Below the pieces are notes generated by a model. That model was not told the DNA's origin and ran no database searches. It saw only the letters and a list, made by a program, of their open reading frames with translations. From NCBI GenBank assembly GCA_002710495.1, contig PAKE01000008.1:1-6051 (forward strand): DNA of 6,051 nt, written 5' to 3'. Below, in pieces: positions 1 through 5,108 of this stretch. Within the stretch, counting starts at the first letter, position 1, and the number at the start of each line of letters is the position of its first letter. This DNA is from Flavobacteriales bacterium. GTDB lineage: Bacteria > Bacteroidota > Bacteroidia > Flavobacteriales > BACL11. A program made the translations under genes and the position numbers.

Positions 1-207
1 GAAATTTGGAATTTTGTTTCTAAATTTGATATAAATGGATTAATTGATTGTAATACTACAAGTAATAATGAAATTAATATTATTCAAAACAAAAAGTTAC
101 TTAGCATAACTGATATGTTAGGAAGAAATATAAAAGAGCTAAAAAATATTCCACTTTTCTATTTTTACGATGATGGATCTGTTGAAAAGAAAATAATCCT
201 TGAATAA
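1..207 (+). CDS. 3' end of a secreted protein with a T9SS C-terminal sorting domain (partial)
   Basis: Reading frame 1 is open from the window edge to TAA at 205-207, giving 68 residues; the gene starts outside the window. The last ~38 residues look like a type A T9SS sorting domain: a KKLLSITDMLGR segment (the usual 'K-x-x-D-x-x-G-R' turn), then PLFYFYDDGSVEKKIILE at the very C-terminus, a variant common in marine Flavobacteriia. Such domains guide the protein across the outer membrane by the PorU-type system and are normally removed on export. The catalytic or binding part of the protein is not visible, so its job cannot be named. The stop codon overlaps the stem of a strong terminator. Family call is from pattern memory and I am fairly sure of it. 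Confidence 0.82.
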   Translation, partial: EIWNFVSKFDINGLIDCNTTSNNEINIIQNKKLLSITDMLGRNIKELKNIPLFYFYDDGSVEKKIILE

Positions 208-241
208 AAAGAAACCCACTCATTTGAGTGGGTTTCTTTTT
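206..241 (+). terminator. Strong rho-independent terminator, perfect palindrome
   Basis: An uninterrupted inverted repeat runs from A206 to T241 around a 2-nt centre (TT at 223-224). The core is GAAACCCACTCA/TGAGTGGGTTTC with A-tract and T-tract flanks. It overlaps the TAA stop of the upstream gene. It reads equally well on both strands, so it should also stop minus-strand transcription. It forms the left half of composite repeat copy 1. Confidence 0.9.
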
Positions 242-269
242 ATGTGGACCTCTCGGTCCTAATTTCGAA
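212..269 (+). repeat. Composite direct repeat, copy 1 (left flank of the lipid module)
   Basis: The unit is a hairpin (AAACCCACTCA/TGAGTGGGTTT), a T-rich linker, the 16-mer GTGGACCTCTCGGTCC (244-259), three variable bases, and TTTCGAA (263-269). Copy 2 is at 3301-3356 in the same orientation. Aligned by eye, the two units are about 80% identical over 58 positions, and the right 26 nt differ at only two bases. GGACC-TCTC-GGTCC is itself a small hairpin; on the minus strand its loop is GAGA, a GNRA tetraloop. The function is unknown. Confidence 0.8.
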
Positions 270-281
270 CTTTTTTCAATA

Positions 282-296
282 CTATGCTTAGCATAG
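282..296. repeat. Short inverted repeat upstream of the lipid operon
   Basis: CTATGC-TTA-GCATAG is a perfect 6-bp inverted repeat with a 3-nt centre. It lies 20 nt before the -7 box of the next operon, roughly where a -33 element or an operator would sit. It could be a regulator site or a chance palindrome in AT-rich DNA; nothing else in the window repeats it. Confidence 0.35.
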
Positions 297-315
297 CATT
301 TTAGTTTTTATACTT

Positions 316-323
316 TATGTTTG
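316..323 (+). promoter_or_regulatory. Bacteroidota-type -7 box for the lipid operon
   Basis: TATGTTTG matches the Bacteroidota primary-sigma -7 consensus TAnnTTTG exactly. No convincing -33 TTG element is seen at the usual distance. The box ends only 4 nt before the ATG at 328, so transcription would begin at or very near the start codon, implying a leaderless or almost leaderless mRNA. The alternative is that the true start of the first gene lies further in, but no better start is apparent because the signal peptide begins exactly at this ATG. Confidence 0.5.
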
Positions 324-327
324 TGCC

Positions 328-1131
328 ATGAATAAATTAATTTATACATTAATTTTTGGTTTACTATTTAATAGTATATATGCTCAAGAAGTAATTATTA
401 TTGACACATCTAAGAATGTTTCTGATCATCAAGCATTAGTAATATTAAATGGATTTGGAGATTCAAAAAAAAATAGAAAAATACAGCAAGAGTTTTTTCA
501 AGGAAAAGGATACGACTTATTTATTCCGGAATATATTGATAAAAGATCAATTGATTTGACTGTGTCAACTTTTTCATCTTTTTATGATAAAAATAATTTA
601 GATGAGTATAAAGAAATAAAGTTCTTATGTTATATAATTGGTGGACATGTTTTAAATCAGCATATTGAAAAAAATAGAAAAGGTAAGATAACGACAATTA
701 TCTATGACAGAAGTCCTACGCAGGAGAGAGCCCCAAGAGTTGCTAATGAAAAATTACCATTTATTTCTCGGATATTGTATGGTAAAGTGCTTTCAGATTT
801 TAGTAAACAAAAATTAATTCCATTAAGTGACCCTAATGGTTTGGATATTGGTGTAATTATTGAAAATAAAGCAACAAAACTCATGAGGTTTTTTAAAAAA
901 ACATCCGATAGATATGGAGATTATAACTATAATGCCATAGAGATAGAAAGAAATCTAGATGATTTTTTGCATACTTATTTAGATCATGATTTGATGTATA
1001 AAAGATTTGATGTTATAGGCCAGGAGATTATTCACTTTTTGGAAAAAGGCATATTTTCTGAGAACGCCAAAAGAGAAAAATACAATTGGGATCCATTTAA
1101 AAAACTTAAAAATAATGATATCAATTTATAA
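328..1131 (+). CDS. Exported alpha/beta-hydrolase-like protein, probable loss of the serine nucleophile
   Basis: 267 residues, first gene of the lipid operon. Residues 1-19 form a signal peptide: MNK, a hydrophobic core, then a likely cut at SIYA|QE; there is no lipobox Cys, so a soluble periplasmic protein is expected. The mature part opens like an alpha/beta hydrolase: strand ALVIL (36-40), a possible oxyanion loop NGFGD (41-45), then GYDLFIPEY (61-69) as the next strand. Where a hydrolase would have the G-x-S-x-G elbow, this protein has CYIIGGH (101-107), with Ile in place of Ser. YDRSP (126-130) and HTYLDHD (215-221) are at plausible acid and His positions. The fold call is an inference; the missing Ser is seen directly but depends on that alignment. 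The gene overlaps the next by 17 nt. E. coli ynbC, beside ynbAB, also carries a hydrolase-like domain, so the pairing with lipid genes fits, though the two proteins are not clearly orthologous. Confidence 0.75.
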   Translation: MNKLIYTLIFGLLFNSIYAQEVIIIDTSKNVSDHQALVILNGFGDSKKNRKIQQEFFQGKGYDLFIPEYIDKRSIDLTVSTFSSFYDKNNLDEYKEIKFLCYIIGGHVLNQHIEKNRKGKITTIIYDRSPTQERAPRVANEKLPFISRILYGKVLSDFSKQKLIPLSDPNGLDIGVIIENKATKLMRFFKKTSDRYGDYNYNAIEIERNLDDFLHTYLDHDLMYKRFDVIGQEIIHFLEKGIFSENAKREKYNWDPFKKLKNNDINL

Positions 1132-1729
1132 AATAAAACCTAAGTTTCAACAGTTGTTGATGCCTCTTTTGAAATTATTAAGAGGATGGGGCATAAGCCC
1201 TAATGCTATAACTATCCTTTCAATTATATTATCTTTTGCATTATCTTATTTCTTTTGGAATGCCTCAGATGGCTCTTCATACTTCTTGATTGTAGCATTT
1301 GGGTTATTACTTAGAATGATGCTAAACGCACTTGATGGTATGATGGCACGTATTTATAATCTTCAATCAAAGCTTGGGGAAATCCTAAATGAAGTTGGAG
1401 ATATAATTTCAGATGTTGCAATTTATTTCCCTCTTATTTTATTTGAATCTCTAGAGGTTGAAATTGCTATTATTTTTATTCTACTTTCTATAATTAATGA
1501 GTTTTGTGGTTTAATAGCAAAAGTAATTTCTAGAGAAAGAAGGTATGATGGGCCAATGGGAAAGAGCGACAGAGCTTTTTTGGTTGGAGTAATCTGTATA
1601 ATATATTATTTTACAAATGGATTGGATCCTTTTATGAATTATATAATTGGAGGGTCATCAATATTGATGATTCTCAGTTCCTACATAAGACTAACTAAAT
1701 CTATAAAAAATGGAAAAAATAATAAGTAA
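1115..1729 (+). CDS. CDP-alcohol phosphatidyltransferase, YnbA-like
   Basis: 204-residue membrane enzyme expected to displace CMP from a CDP-lipid with an alcohol, making a phosphodiester phospholipid at the inner membrane. The family signature is at residues 74-96: DG-MM-AR, eight residues, G88, three residues, N92, three residues, D96. The usual D-xx-DG-xx-AR...G-xxx-D-xxx-D has Asp where this protein has N71 and N92; D74 and D96 are kept. From memory E. coli YnbA has the same NALDG and LNE variation, so this looks like a subfamily trait, not decay. The N-terminus (MISIYKIKPKFQ) and the NEFCGL...GPMGKSDRA stretch (128-153) also recall YnbA. About six hydrophobic segments are seen (near 31-49, 55-70, 98-111, 116-136, 154-167, 174-190). 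The start lies inside the previous gene (17-nt overlap), supporting coupled translation. The headgroup acceptor cannot be told from sequence. Confidence 0.9.
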   Translation: MISIYKIKPKFQQLLMPLLKLLRGWGISPNAITILSIILSFALSYFFWNASDGSSYFLIVAFGLLLRMMLNALDGMMARIYNLQSKLGEILNEVGDIISDVAIYFPLILFESLEVEIAIIFILLSIINEFCGLIAKVISRERRYDGPMGKSDRAFLVGVICIIYYFTNGLDPFMNYIIGGSSILMILSSYIRLTKSIKNGKNNK

Positions 1730-2663
1730 CATTGATTTACATGCCCAGATTCAGTGGGTTATTGCAATTATCTTATCAATATTAGTAATTGCAACAACAA
1801 CCTTTTGGATATGGAATAAGTTGAAGCCAAGTAAATTAGTAAATGAGATGACATTAAGAACAAAATCTTGGTGGGGGATGTGTTTTGTTTTTCTTTTTGC
1901 ATCAATAGTCAACCCTATTATTACTTATATAGGATTAGCTTTTTTATCATTTTTTACTTTAAGAGAGGTATATACTTTATTAAAATTGCGTGATGCTGAT
2001 AGAACTACACTTGTAGCATGCTATTTATCAATACCTATTCAATATTATTTTGCTTATCAGGGTTGGTATACAATGTTTTTAATTTTCATTCCTGTTTTTA
2101 TGTTTATTATTGTTCCGTTTCTATTAGTTTTATCAGGAGATACTGATGATATTATTCGTTCAATGTGCATCTTACCAACCTCATTAATGTTAGGAGTTTT
2201 TGGAATCAGTCATTTAGCATTACTAATTAGTTTTCCGGAAATGAATGATGGTAATATATCAGGGAAAGCACTTTTACTATTTCTAATATTTATTACTGAA
2301 GCAAATGATATTATGCAATTTGTGTTTGGTAAGATTTTTGGGAAACATAAAATTCTACCAAAAGTTAGTCCAAATAAAACATGGGAAGGATTTATAGGCG
2401 GAGTAATATCCACAACTATTATTGGATATTACATGGGATTTCTAACCCCATTAAATTCTTGGCAACTAATATTAGTTAGTTTTTGTATAGCAATTCTTGG
2501 ATTTATGGGAGATGCTATTATTTCTGCTGTAAAAAGAGATTTTGGAGTAAAAGATATGGGTAATTCTATACCTGGTCATGGTGGATTTTTGGATAGAATT
2601 GATAGCCTATCTACAACATCCTCACCATTCTTTCATTTAATATACTTTTTGGTTATTGTATAA
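1710..2663 (+). CDS. Phosphatidate cytidylyltransferase (CDP-diacylglycerol synthase), YnbB-like
   Basis: 317 residues, polytopic. CdsA enzymes join CTP and phosphatidic acid to give CDP-diacylglycerol and pyrophosphate in the inner membrane. The C-terminal signature is complete: S272-A-V-K-R, K281-D, PGHGG (288-292) and DRID (295-298) match the CDP-synthase pattern S-x-x-K-R...K-D...H-G-G-x-x-D-R-x-D. Upstream, TEANDIMQFVFGK (196-208) and PKVSPNKTWEGFIGG (217-231) are the other conserved blocks. About ten hydrophobic segments are visible, the first at 14-34. The TE-ND-Q-GK pattern and the TLRTKSWWG stretch (48-56) recall E. coli YnbB more than housekeeping CdsA, so this is probably an accessory paralogue; the genome should have another cdsA elsewhere. 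The gene overlaps the phosphatidyltransferase gene by 20 nt and its stop touches the next ATG (TAAATG). Confidence 0.92.
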   Translation: MEKIISNIDLHAQIQWVIAIILSILVIATTTFWIWNKLKPSKLVNEMTLRTKSWWGMCFVFLFASIVNPIITYIGLAFLSFFTLREVYTLLKLRDADRTTLVACYLSIPIQYYFAYQGWYTMFLIFIPVFMFIIVPFLLVLSGDTDDIIRSMCILPTSLMLGVFGISHLALLISFPEMNDGNISGKALLLFLIFITEANDIMQFVFGKIFGKHKILPKVSPNKTWEGFIGGVISTTIIGYYMGFLTPLNSWQLILVSFCIAILGFMGDAIISAVKRDFGVKDMGNSIPGHGGFLDRIDSLSTTSSPFFHLIYFLVIV

Positions 2664-3299
2664 ATGAAAAAGTTAATCCTTATAATAATATACACTATTT
2701 TTTGGAGAAATTTCCTTAAAATTATTATAGGATTAAAGTATTATAATAAACAAATTCTTAGAAAGAAGAAACAATTCATTTTAATAGCAAATCATAATAG
2801 CCATATGGATACAATGGCAATTATGAGTGCTATGCCATCCAGATATATACATAGAGTACATCCTGTTGCAGCTGAAGATTTTTTTGGTGGGAGTAGATTT
2901 AAGGAAATATTAATGAGATACATGGTTAATGCAACTTTAATTCCAAGGAAAAGAGCTAATTCTGATGAAGATGTTGATCCTATTGAAGTGATGAGTAAGT
3001 TATTAAAAGAAGGAAGATCAATTATCATTTACCCTGAAGGATCAAGAGGGTTCCCTGGAGTTATGACAGATTTTAAAAAAGGTATAGGGTATTTAGTAAA
3101 ACAAAATCCAACTGTAGATGTAATTCCGGTTTATTTAGATGGATTACATAAAACTTTACCTAAAGGAAAGAATTTAATTTTGCCATACAATTGTAGAATA
3201 ATATTTGGAGATTCGATTAATTTTGATTCTTTTGATTTGGAAGATATTATTAATGAGGCAGAAAAAGCAATTCATAAAGTAAAATCATTAGTTGAATAA
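2664..3299 (+). CDS. 1-acyl-sn-glycerol-3-phosphate acyltransferase family protein (PlsC-like)
   Basis: 211 residues, last gene of the lipid operon. PlsC-type enzymes add an acyl chain to lysophosphatidic acid (or a related lyso-lipid) to give phosphatidic acid, the substrate of the CdsA-like neighbour. All acyltransferase blocks are present: NHNSHMD (43-49, catalytic H-x4-D with H44 and D49), IPRKRAN (93-99), YPEGSRG (123-129, acceptor phosphate binding) and VIPVYLDG (153-160). The N-terminus has one hydrophobic stretch (about 4-22), consistent with monotopic membrane attachment; length is on the short side but normal. The ATG follows the previous stop without a gap and has no Shine-Dalgarno sequence, so re-initiation is likely. 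The stop is one base before composite repeat copy 2. The acyl donor and exact lyso-lipid are not known. Confidence 0.92.
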   Translation: MKKLILIIIYTIFWRNFLKIIIGLKYYNKQILRKKKQFILIANHNSHMDTMAIMSAMPSRYIHRVHPVAAEDFFGGSRFKEILMRYMVNATLIPRKRANSDEDVDPIEVMSKLLKEGRSIIIYPEGSRGFPGVMTDFKKGIGYLVKQNPTVDVIPVYLDGLHKTLPKGKNLILPYNCRIIFGDSINFDSFDLEDIINEAEKAIHKVKSLVE

Positions 3300-3300
3300 A

Positions 3301-3356
3301 AAACCTACTCAAATGAGCGGGTGTATTTTGGTGGACCTCTCGGTCCCAGTTTCGAA
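3301..3356 (+). repeat. Composite direct repeat, copy 2 (right flank of the lipid module)
   Basis: It begins one base after the acyltransferase stop: hairpin AAACCTACTCA/TGAGCGGGT, linker, GTGGACCTCTCGGTCC (3331-3346, identical to copy 1), CAG, then TTTCGAA (3350-3356). The two 16-mers start 3087 nt apart. On the minus strand it reads like a tRNA 3' end (TTCGAA, GGTCC, ACCA) followed by a terminator hairpin, but the piece between T-loop and ACCA is five bases too long for a tRNA. The similarity to copy 1 stops sharply after TTTCGAA. Confidence 0.8.
3303..3329 (+). terminator. Probable weak terminator of the lipid operon
   Basis: ACCTACTCA and TGAGCGGGT pair around AA (3303-3322) with one mismatch (A3307/C3318) and one wobble. 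The tail GTATTTT is only moderately T-rich. It is the degenerate counterpart of the perfect hairpin at 206-241. Transcripts reading past it would meet the hairpin at 3417-3448. Confidence 0.45.
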
Positions 3357-3409
3357 TAAACATTAACGGACAAGAAATAGAGTAGAAAGTGGTTACTGAC
3401 TGGCCTACC

Positions 3410-3448
3410 AAAAAATAAACCCCTGCAATCACTAGATTACAAGGGTTT
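3410..3448 (-). terminator. Rho-independent terminator of ssrA, also usable from the plus strand
   Basis: A 14-bp stem (3417-3430 with 3435-3448) encloses a 4-nt loop. Read on the minus strand all 14 pairs form, two of them G-U wobbles; on the plus strand those two positions become C/A mismatches. That asymmetry indicates selection as the terminator of the minus-strand tmRNA. After the stem the minus strand reads A then TTTTTT. The plus strand also has a T-run (3446-3451), so it may stop read-through from the lipid operon too. Confidence 0.75.
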
Positions 3449-3455
3449 TTTATAG

Positions 3456-3821
3456 TGGAACTGGTGGGTTTCGAACCCACGTCCTAACAAGGAATTAAAA
3501 AGCTTTCTACATGTTTATCTTATTTTATTTTCGAGAAAAGGTAGGAAAAAAGCAACCAAACCCAATCCTTATCTTCATAAAATTTCGCATCATTACAGAA
3601 GACATAAATCAGCTATCCTGAAGTTAATAATGCCTCAAGATTAAAGGAATCAGGAGATCCTTTAAAAGAGACAAAAGCCAGCTTAATTATATAAATTAAG
3701 CAGCTAAAGCGTAGTTAGACTCGCCAATTAAAAAATTTGAATCTTGATTTTTACGAGCCAAAAAACAATGCTCGACATGCTTACAGTCCAATGCATCTTG
3801 CAGTCAAATCCAGTCAGTCCC
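3456..3821 (-). ncRNA. ssrA: Transfer-messenger RNA (tmRNA)
   Basis: This RNA rescues stalled ribosomes with SmpB and tags the unfinished protein for breakdown. The 5' end GGGACTG (3821-3815) pairs with CAGTTCC (3463-3457) in a 7-bp acceptor stem with one G-U; the discriminator A is at 3456. The T-arm is complete: GTGGG (3480-3476), loop TTCGAAA, CCCAC (3468-3464). The 5' region has the conserved GGATTTGAC, and AAGCATGTCGAGC follows as in other Bacteroidota. The tag frame is at 3725-3696. Length is 366 nt; CCA is not encoded (CTA follows the discriminator) and must be added afterwards. It is a one-piece tmRNA, not a permuted two-piece form. Its 3' end points to the repeat-flanked lipid module, and ssrA 3' ends are common integration targets. 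Confidence 0.97.
3696..3725 (-). other. tmRNA proteolysis tag reading frame
   Basis: Minus-strand codons GGC GAG TCT AAC TAC GCT TTA GCT GCT TAA give the tag GESNYALAA and a stop; the charged alanine comes before it. The LAA end is the usual signal for ClpXP-type proteases, and G-E-x-N-Y-A-L-A-A is the form expected for Bacteroidota. Confidence 0.95.
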
Positions 3822-3842
3822 AACATGATAAAGAACAAAGAG

Positions 3843-3850
3843 CAAAATTA
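3843..3850 (-). promoter_or_regulatory. Possible -7 box for ssrA
   Basis: On the minus strand TAATTTTG matches TAnnTTTG exactly. It ends 21 nt before the mature tmRNA 5' end, leaving room for a short leader that RNase P would remove. No clear -33 element is seen. Confidence 0.45.
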
Positions 3851-3883
3851 CTAAATATTATACTCCATTTCATTACCATTATC

Positions 3884-3891
3884 TATTTTTG
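3884..3891 (+). promoter_or_regulatory. Possible -7 box for the saccharopine dehydrogenase-like gene
   Basis: TATTTTTG matches TAnnTTTG and lies 17 nt before the ATG at 3909, predicting a leader of about 10 nt or so. With the ssrA box at 3843-3850 it makes a compact divergent promoter region. A -33 TTG is not evident, and T-rich DNA yields such matches by chance. Confidence 0.4.
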
Positions 3892-3908
3892 TAAAAAAAA
3901 TTTTATAG

Positions 3909-5108
3909 ATGAAAATAGGATTGCTCAATGAGGAGAAGATACCTTCAGACGAAAGAGTTGTTCTTACACCAAAACAATGTAAGTGGATTGCAGAAAACAC
4001 TAATGTTGATATTGTAGTGAAAAGTAGTGTTGTAAGATGTTTCCTAGATTCTGATTATTCCAATTTAGGAATAGAAATAGTTAATGATCTTTCCGATTGT
4101 GATGTGTTACTTGGTGTAAAGGAAGTGTCAATATCATCTTTAATTTCTGATAAAATATATTTTTATTTTTCGCATACTATAAAAGAACAATCTTATAACA
4201 GAGATCTTTTACAAGAAATGGTGCAGAGAAATATTACCATGATTGATTATGAAGTACTTAAAGATAAAAATAACAAACGATTAATTGGTTTTGGCAGATA
4301 CGCTGGTATTGTTGGGGCGTACAACGCACTTTTAACTTATGGGCTTAAATCAGATAAATTCTTCTTAAAAGCAGCAAACAAATGTTCCGGAATTAAGGAA
4401 GTATATGAGGAACTTAACAAAATAAAACTTTCTGCAGAGAAAATAATTCTAACAGGGAATGGTAGAGTTTCAAATGGAGCTATTGAAATCCTGAGAAAAG
4501 TAAACATAAAAGAAGTTAGTAAAGTTGATTTTATTACAAAAACCTTTAATGAGCCTGTATTTTGCAGCTTAAATACTATGGATTATAACGAACGAATTGA
4601 TGGAACTATTTCCGATAAATACGATTTTTATAACAATCCAGAAAAGTATCAATCTACTTTCTTGAACTATACAAAACATGCGGATATTTTTATTGCAGGT
4701 CATTTCTATGGGTCTGGCTCGCCGTATTTATTTACACGAGAGGATGCAAAATCAGAGGATTTTAATCTACAAGTAGTTGCTGATATTTCATGTGATATCG
4801 ATGGTCCTATTGCATCTACAATTCGCTCATCTACAGTTGCAATGCCTATTTATGGATACAATCCAGAAACTGAATCGGAAGATGATTTTAAGAAAAGAGG
4901 TGTAATTGCTATAATGGCGGTTGATAATTTGCCTTGCGAATTAGCTAAAGATGCATCAGAATATTTTGGTAATGAATTTATTAATAAAATTCTTCCTCTT
5001 CTAATAGGAGAAGATTCAGATAAAATTATAGAAAGAGCTACTATTTGTAAAGATGGAAACTTAACTAATGATTTTGAATATCTTAGAAATTACTTAAATG
5101 GAATTTAA
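3909..5108 (+). CDS. Saccharopine dehydrogenase / lysine-2-oxoglutarate reductase-like protein (AlaDH/PNT superfamily)
   Basis: 399 residues, cytoplasmic. The family includes NAD(P)-dependent saccharopine dehydrogenase (LYS1 type), which interconverts lysine plus 2-oxoglutarate with saccharopine, and alanine dehydrogenase. The N-terminal domain has RVVLTPKQ (16-23), GVKE with K71, and FSHTIKEQ with H89; these Lys and His correspond to the catalytic pair of yeast Lys1. GFGRYAGIVGA (127-137) follows. A Rossmann segment IILTGNGRVSNGAIEIL (179-195) binds the dinucleotide; relatives usually read G-x-G-R-V-G-N-G, here Ser188 replaces one Gly. ADISCDIDGP (291-300) and DNLPCELAKDASEYFGN (339-355) match the end of the lysine-ketoglutarate reductase domain of animal AASS better than alanine dehydrogenase. 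Similar proteins in this phylum are often auto-labelled alanine dehydrogenase, so the substrate is uncertain. The start has no Shine-Dalgarno sequence. The end overlaps rpe tail to tail by 4 nt. Confidence 0.8.
   Translation: MKIGLLNEEKIPSDERVVLTPKQCKWIAENTNVDIVVKSSVVRCFLDSDYSNLGIEIVNDLSDCDVLLGVKEVSISSLISDKIYFYFSHTIKEQSYNRDLLQEMVQRNITMIDYEVLKDKNNKRLIGFGRYAGIVGAYNALLTYGLKSDKFFLKAANKCSGIKEVYEELNKIKLSAEKIILTGNGRVSNGAIEILRKVNIKEVSKVDFITKTFNEPVFCSLNTMDYNERIDGTISDKYDFYNNPEKYQSTFLNYTKHADIFIAGHFYGSGSPYLFTREDAKSEDFNLQVVADISCDIDGPIASTIRSSTVAMPIYGYNPETESEDDFKKRGVIAIMAVDNLPCELAKDASEYFGNEFINKILPLLIGEDSDKIIERATICKDGNLTNDFEYLRNYLNGI

Noticed and set aside
2210..2413. Minus-strand open frames inside the operon genes (also at 702-884 and 2792-3028)
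   Set aside because: They are mirrors of well-supported plus-strand genes and show no domain, start signal or promoter of their own.
244..3356. Integron attC sites flanking a gene cassette
   Set aside because: The repeats lack the paired RYYYAAC/GTTRRRY core sites and the long bulged stem of attC, and there is no integron integrase in view.
3331..3406. A complete tRNA gene on the minus strand ending at repeat copy 2
   Set aside because: Only the T-loop-like TTCGAA and the ACCA end are present; the 3' part is five bases too long and no D-arm or anticodon arm can be drawn.
3250..3480. Minus-strand open frame of 76 codons between the lipid operon and ssrA
   Set aside because: It would cross the ssrA acceptor end, its terminator, repeat copy 2 and the acyltransferase 3' end; no recognisable protein features.
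3737..3931. Plus-strand open frame of 64 codons opposite the 5' half of ssrA
   Set aside because: It lies antisense to the conserved tmRNA 5' domain and runs into the next gene's start; composition and sequence show no protein family.
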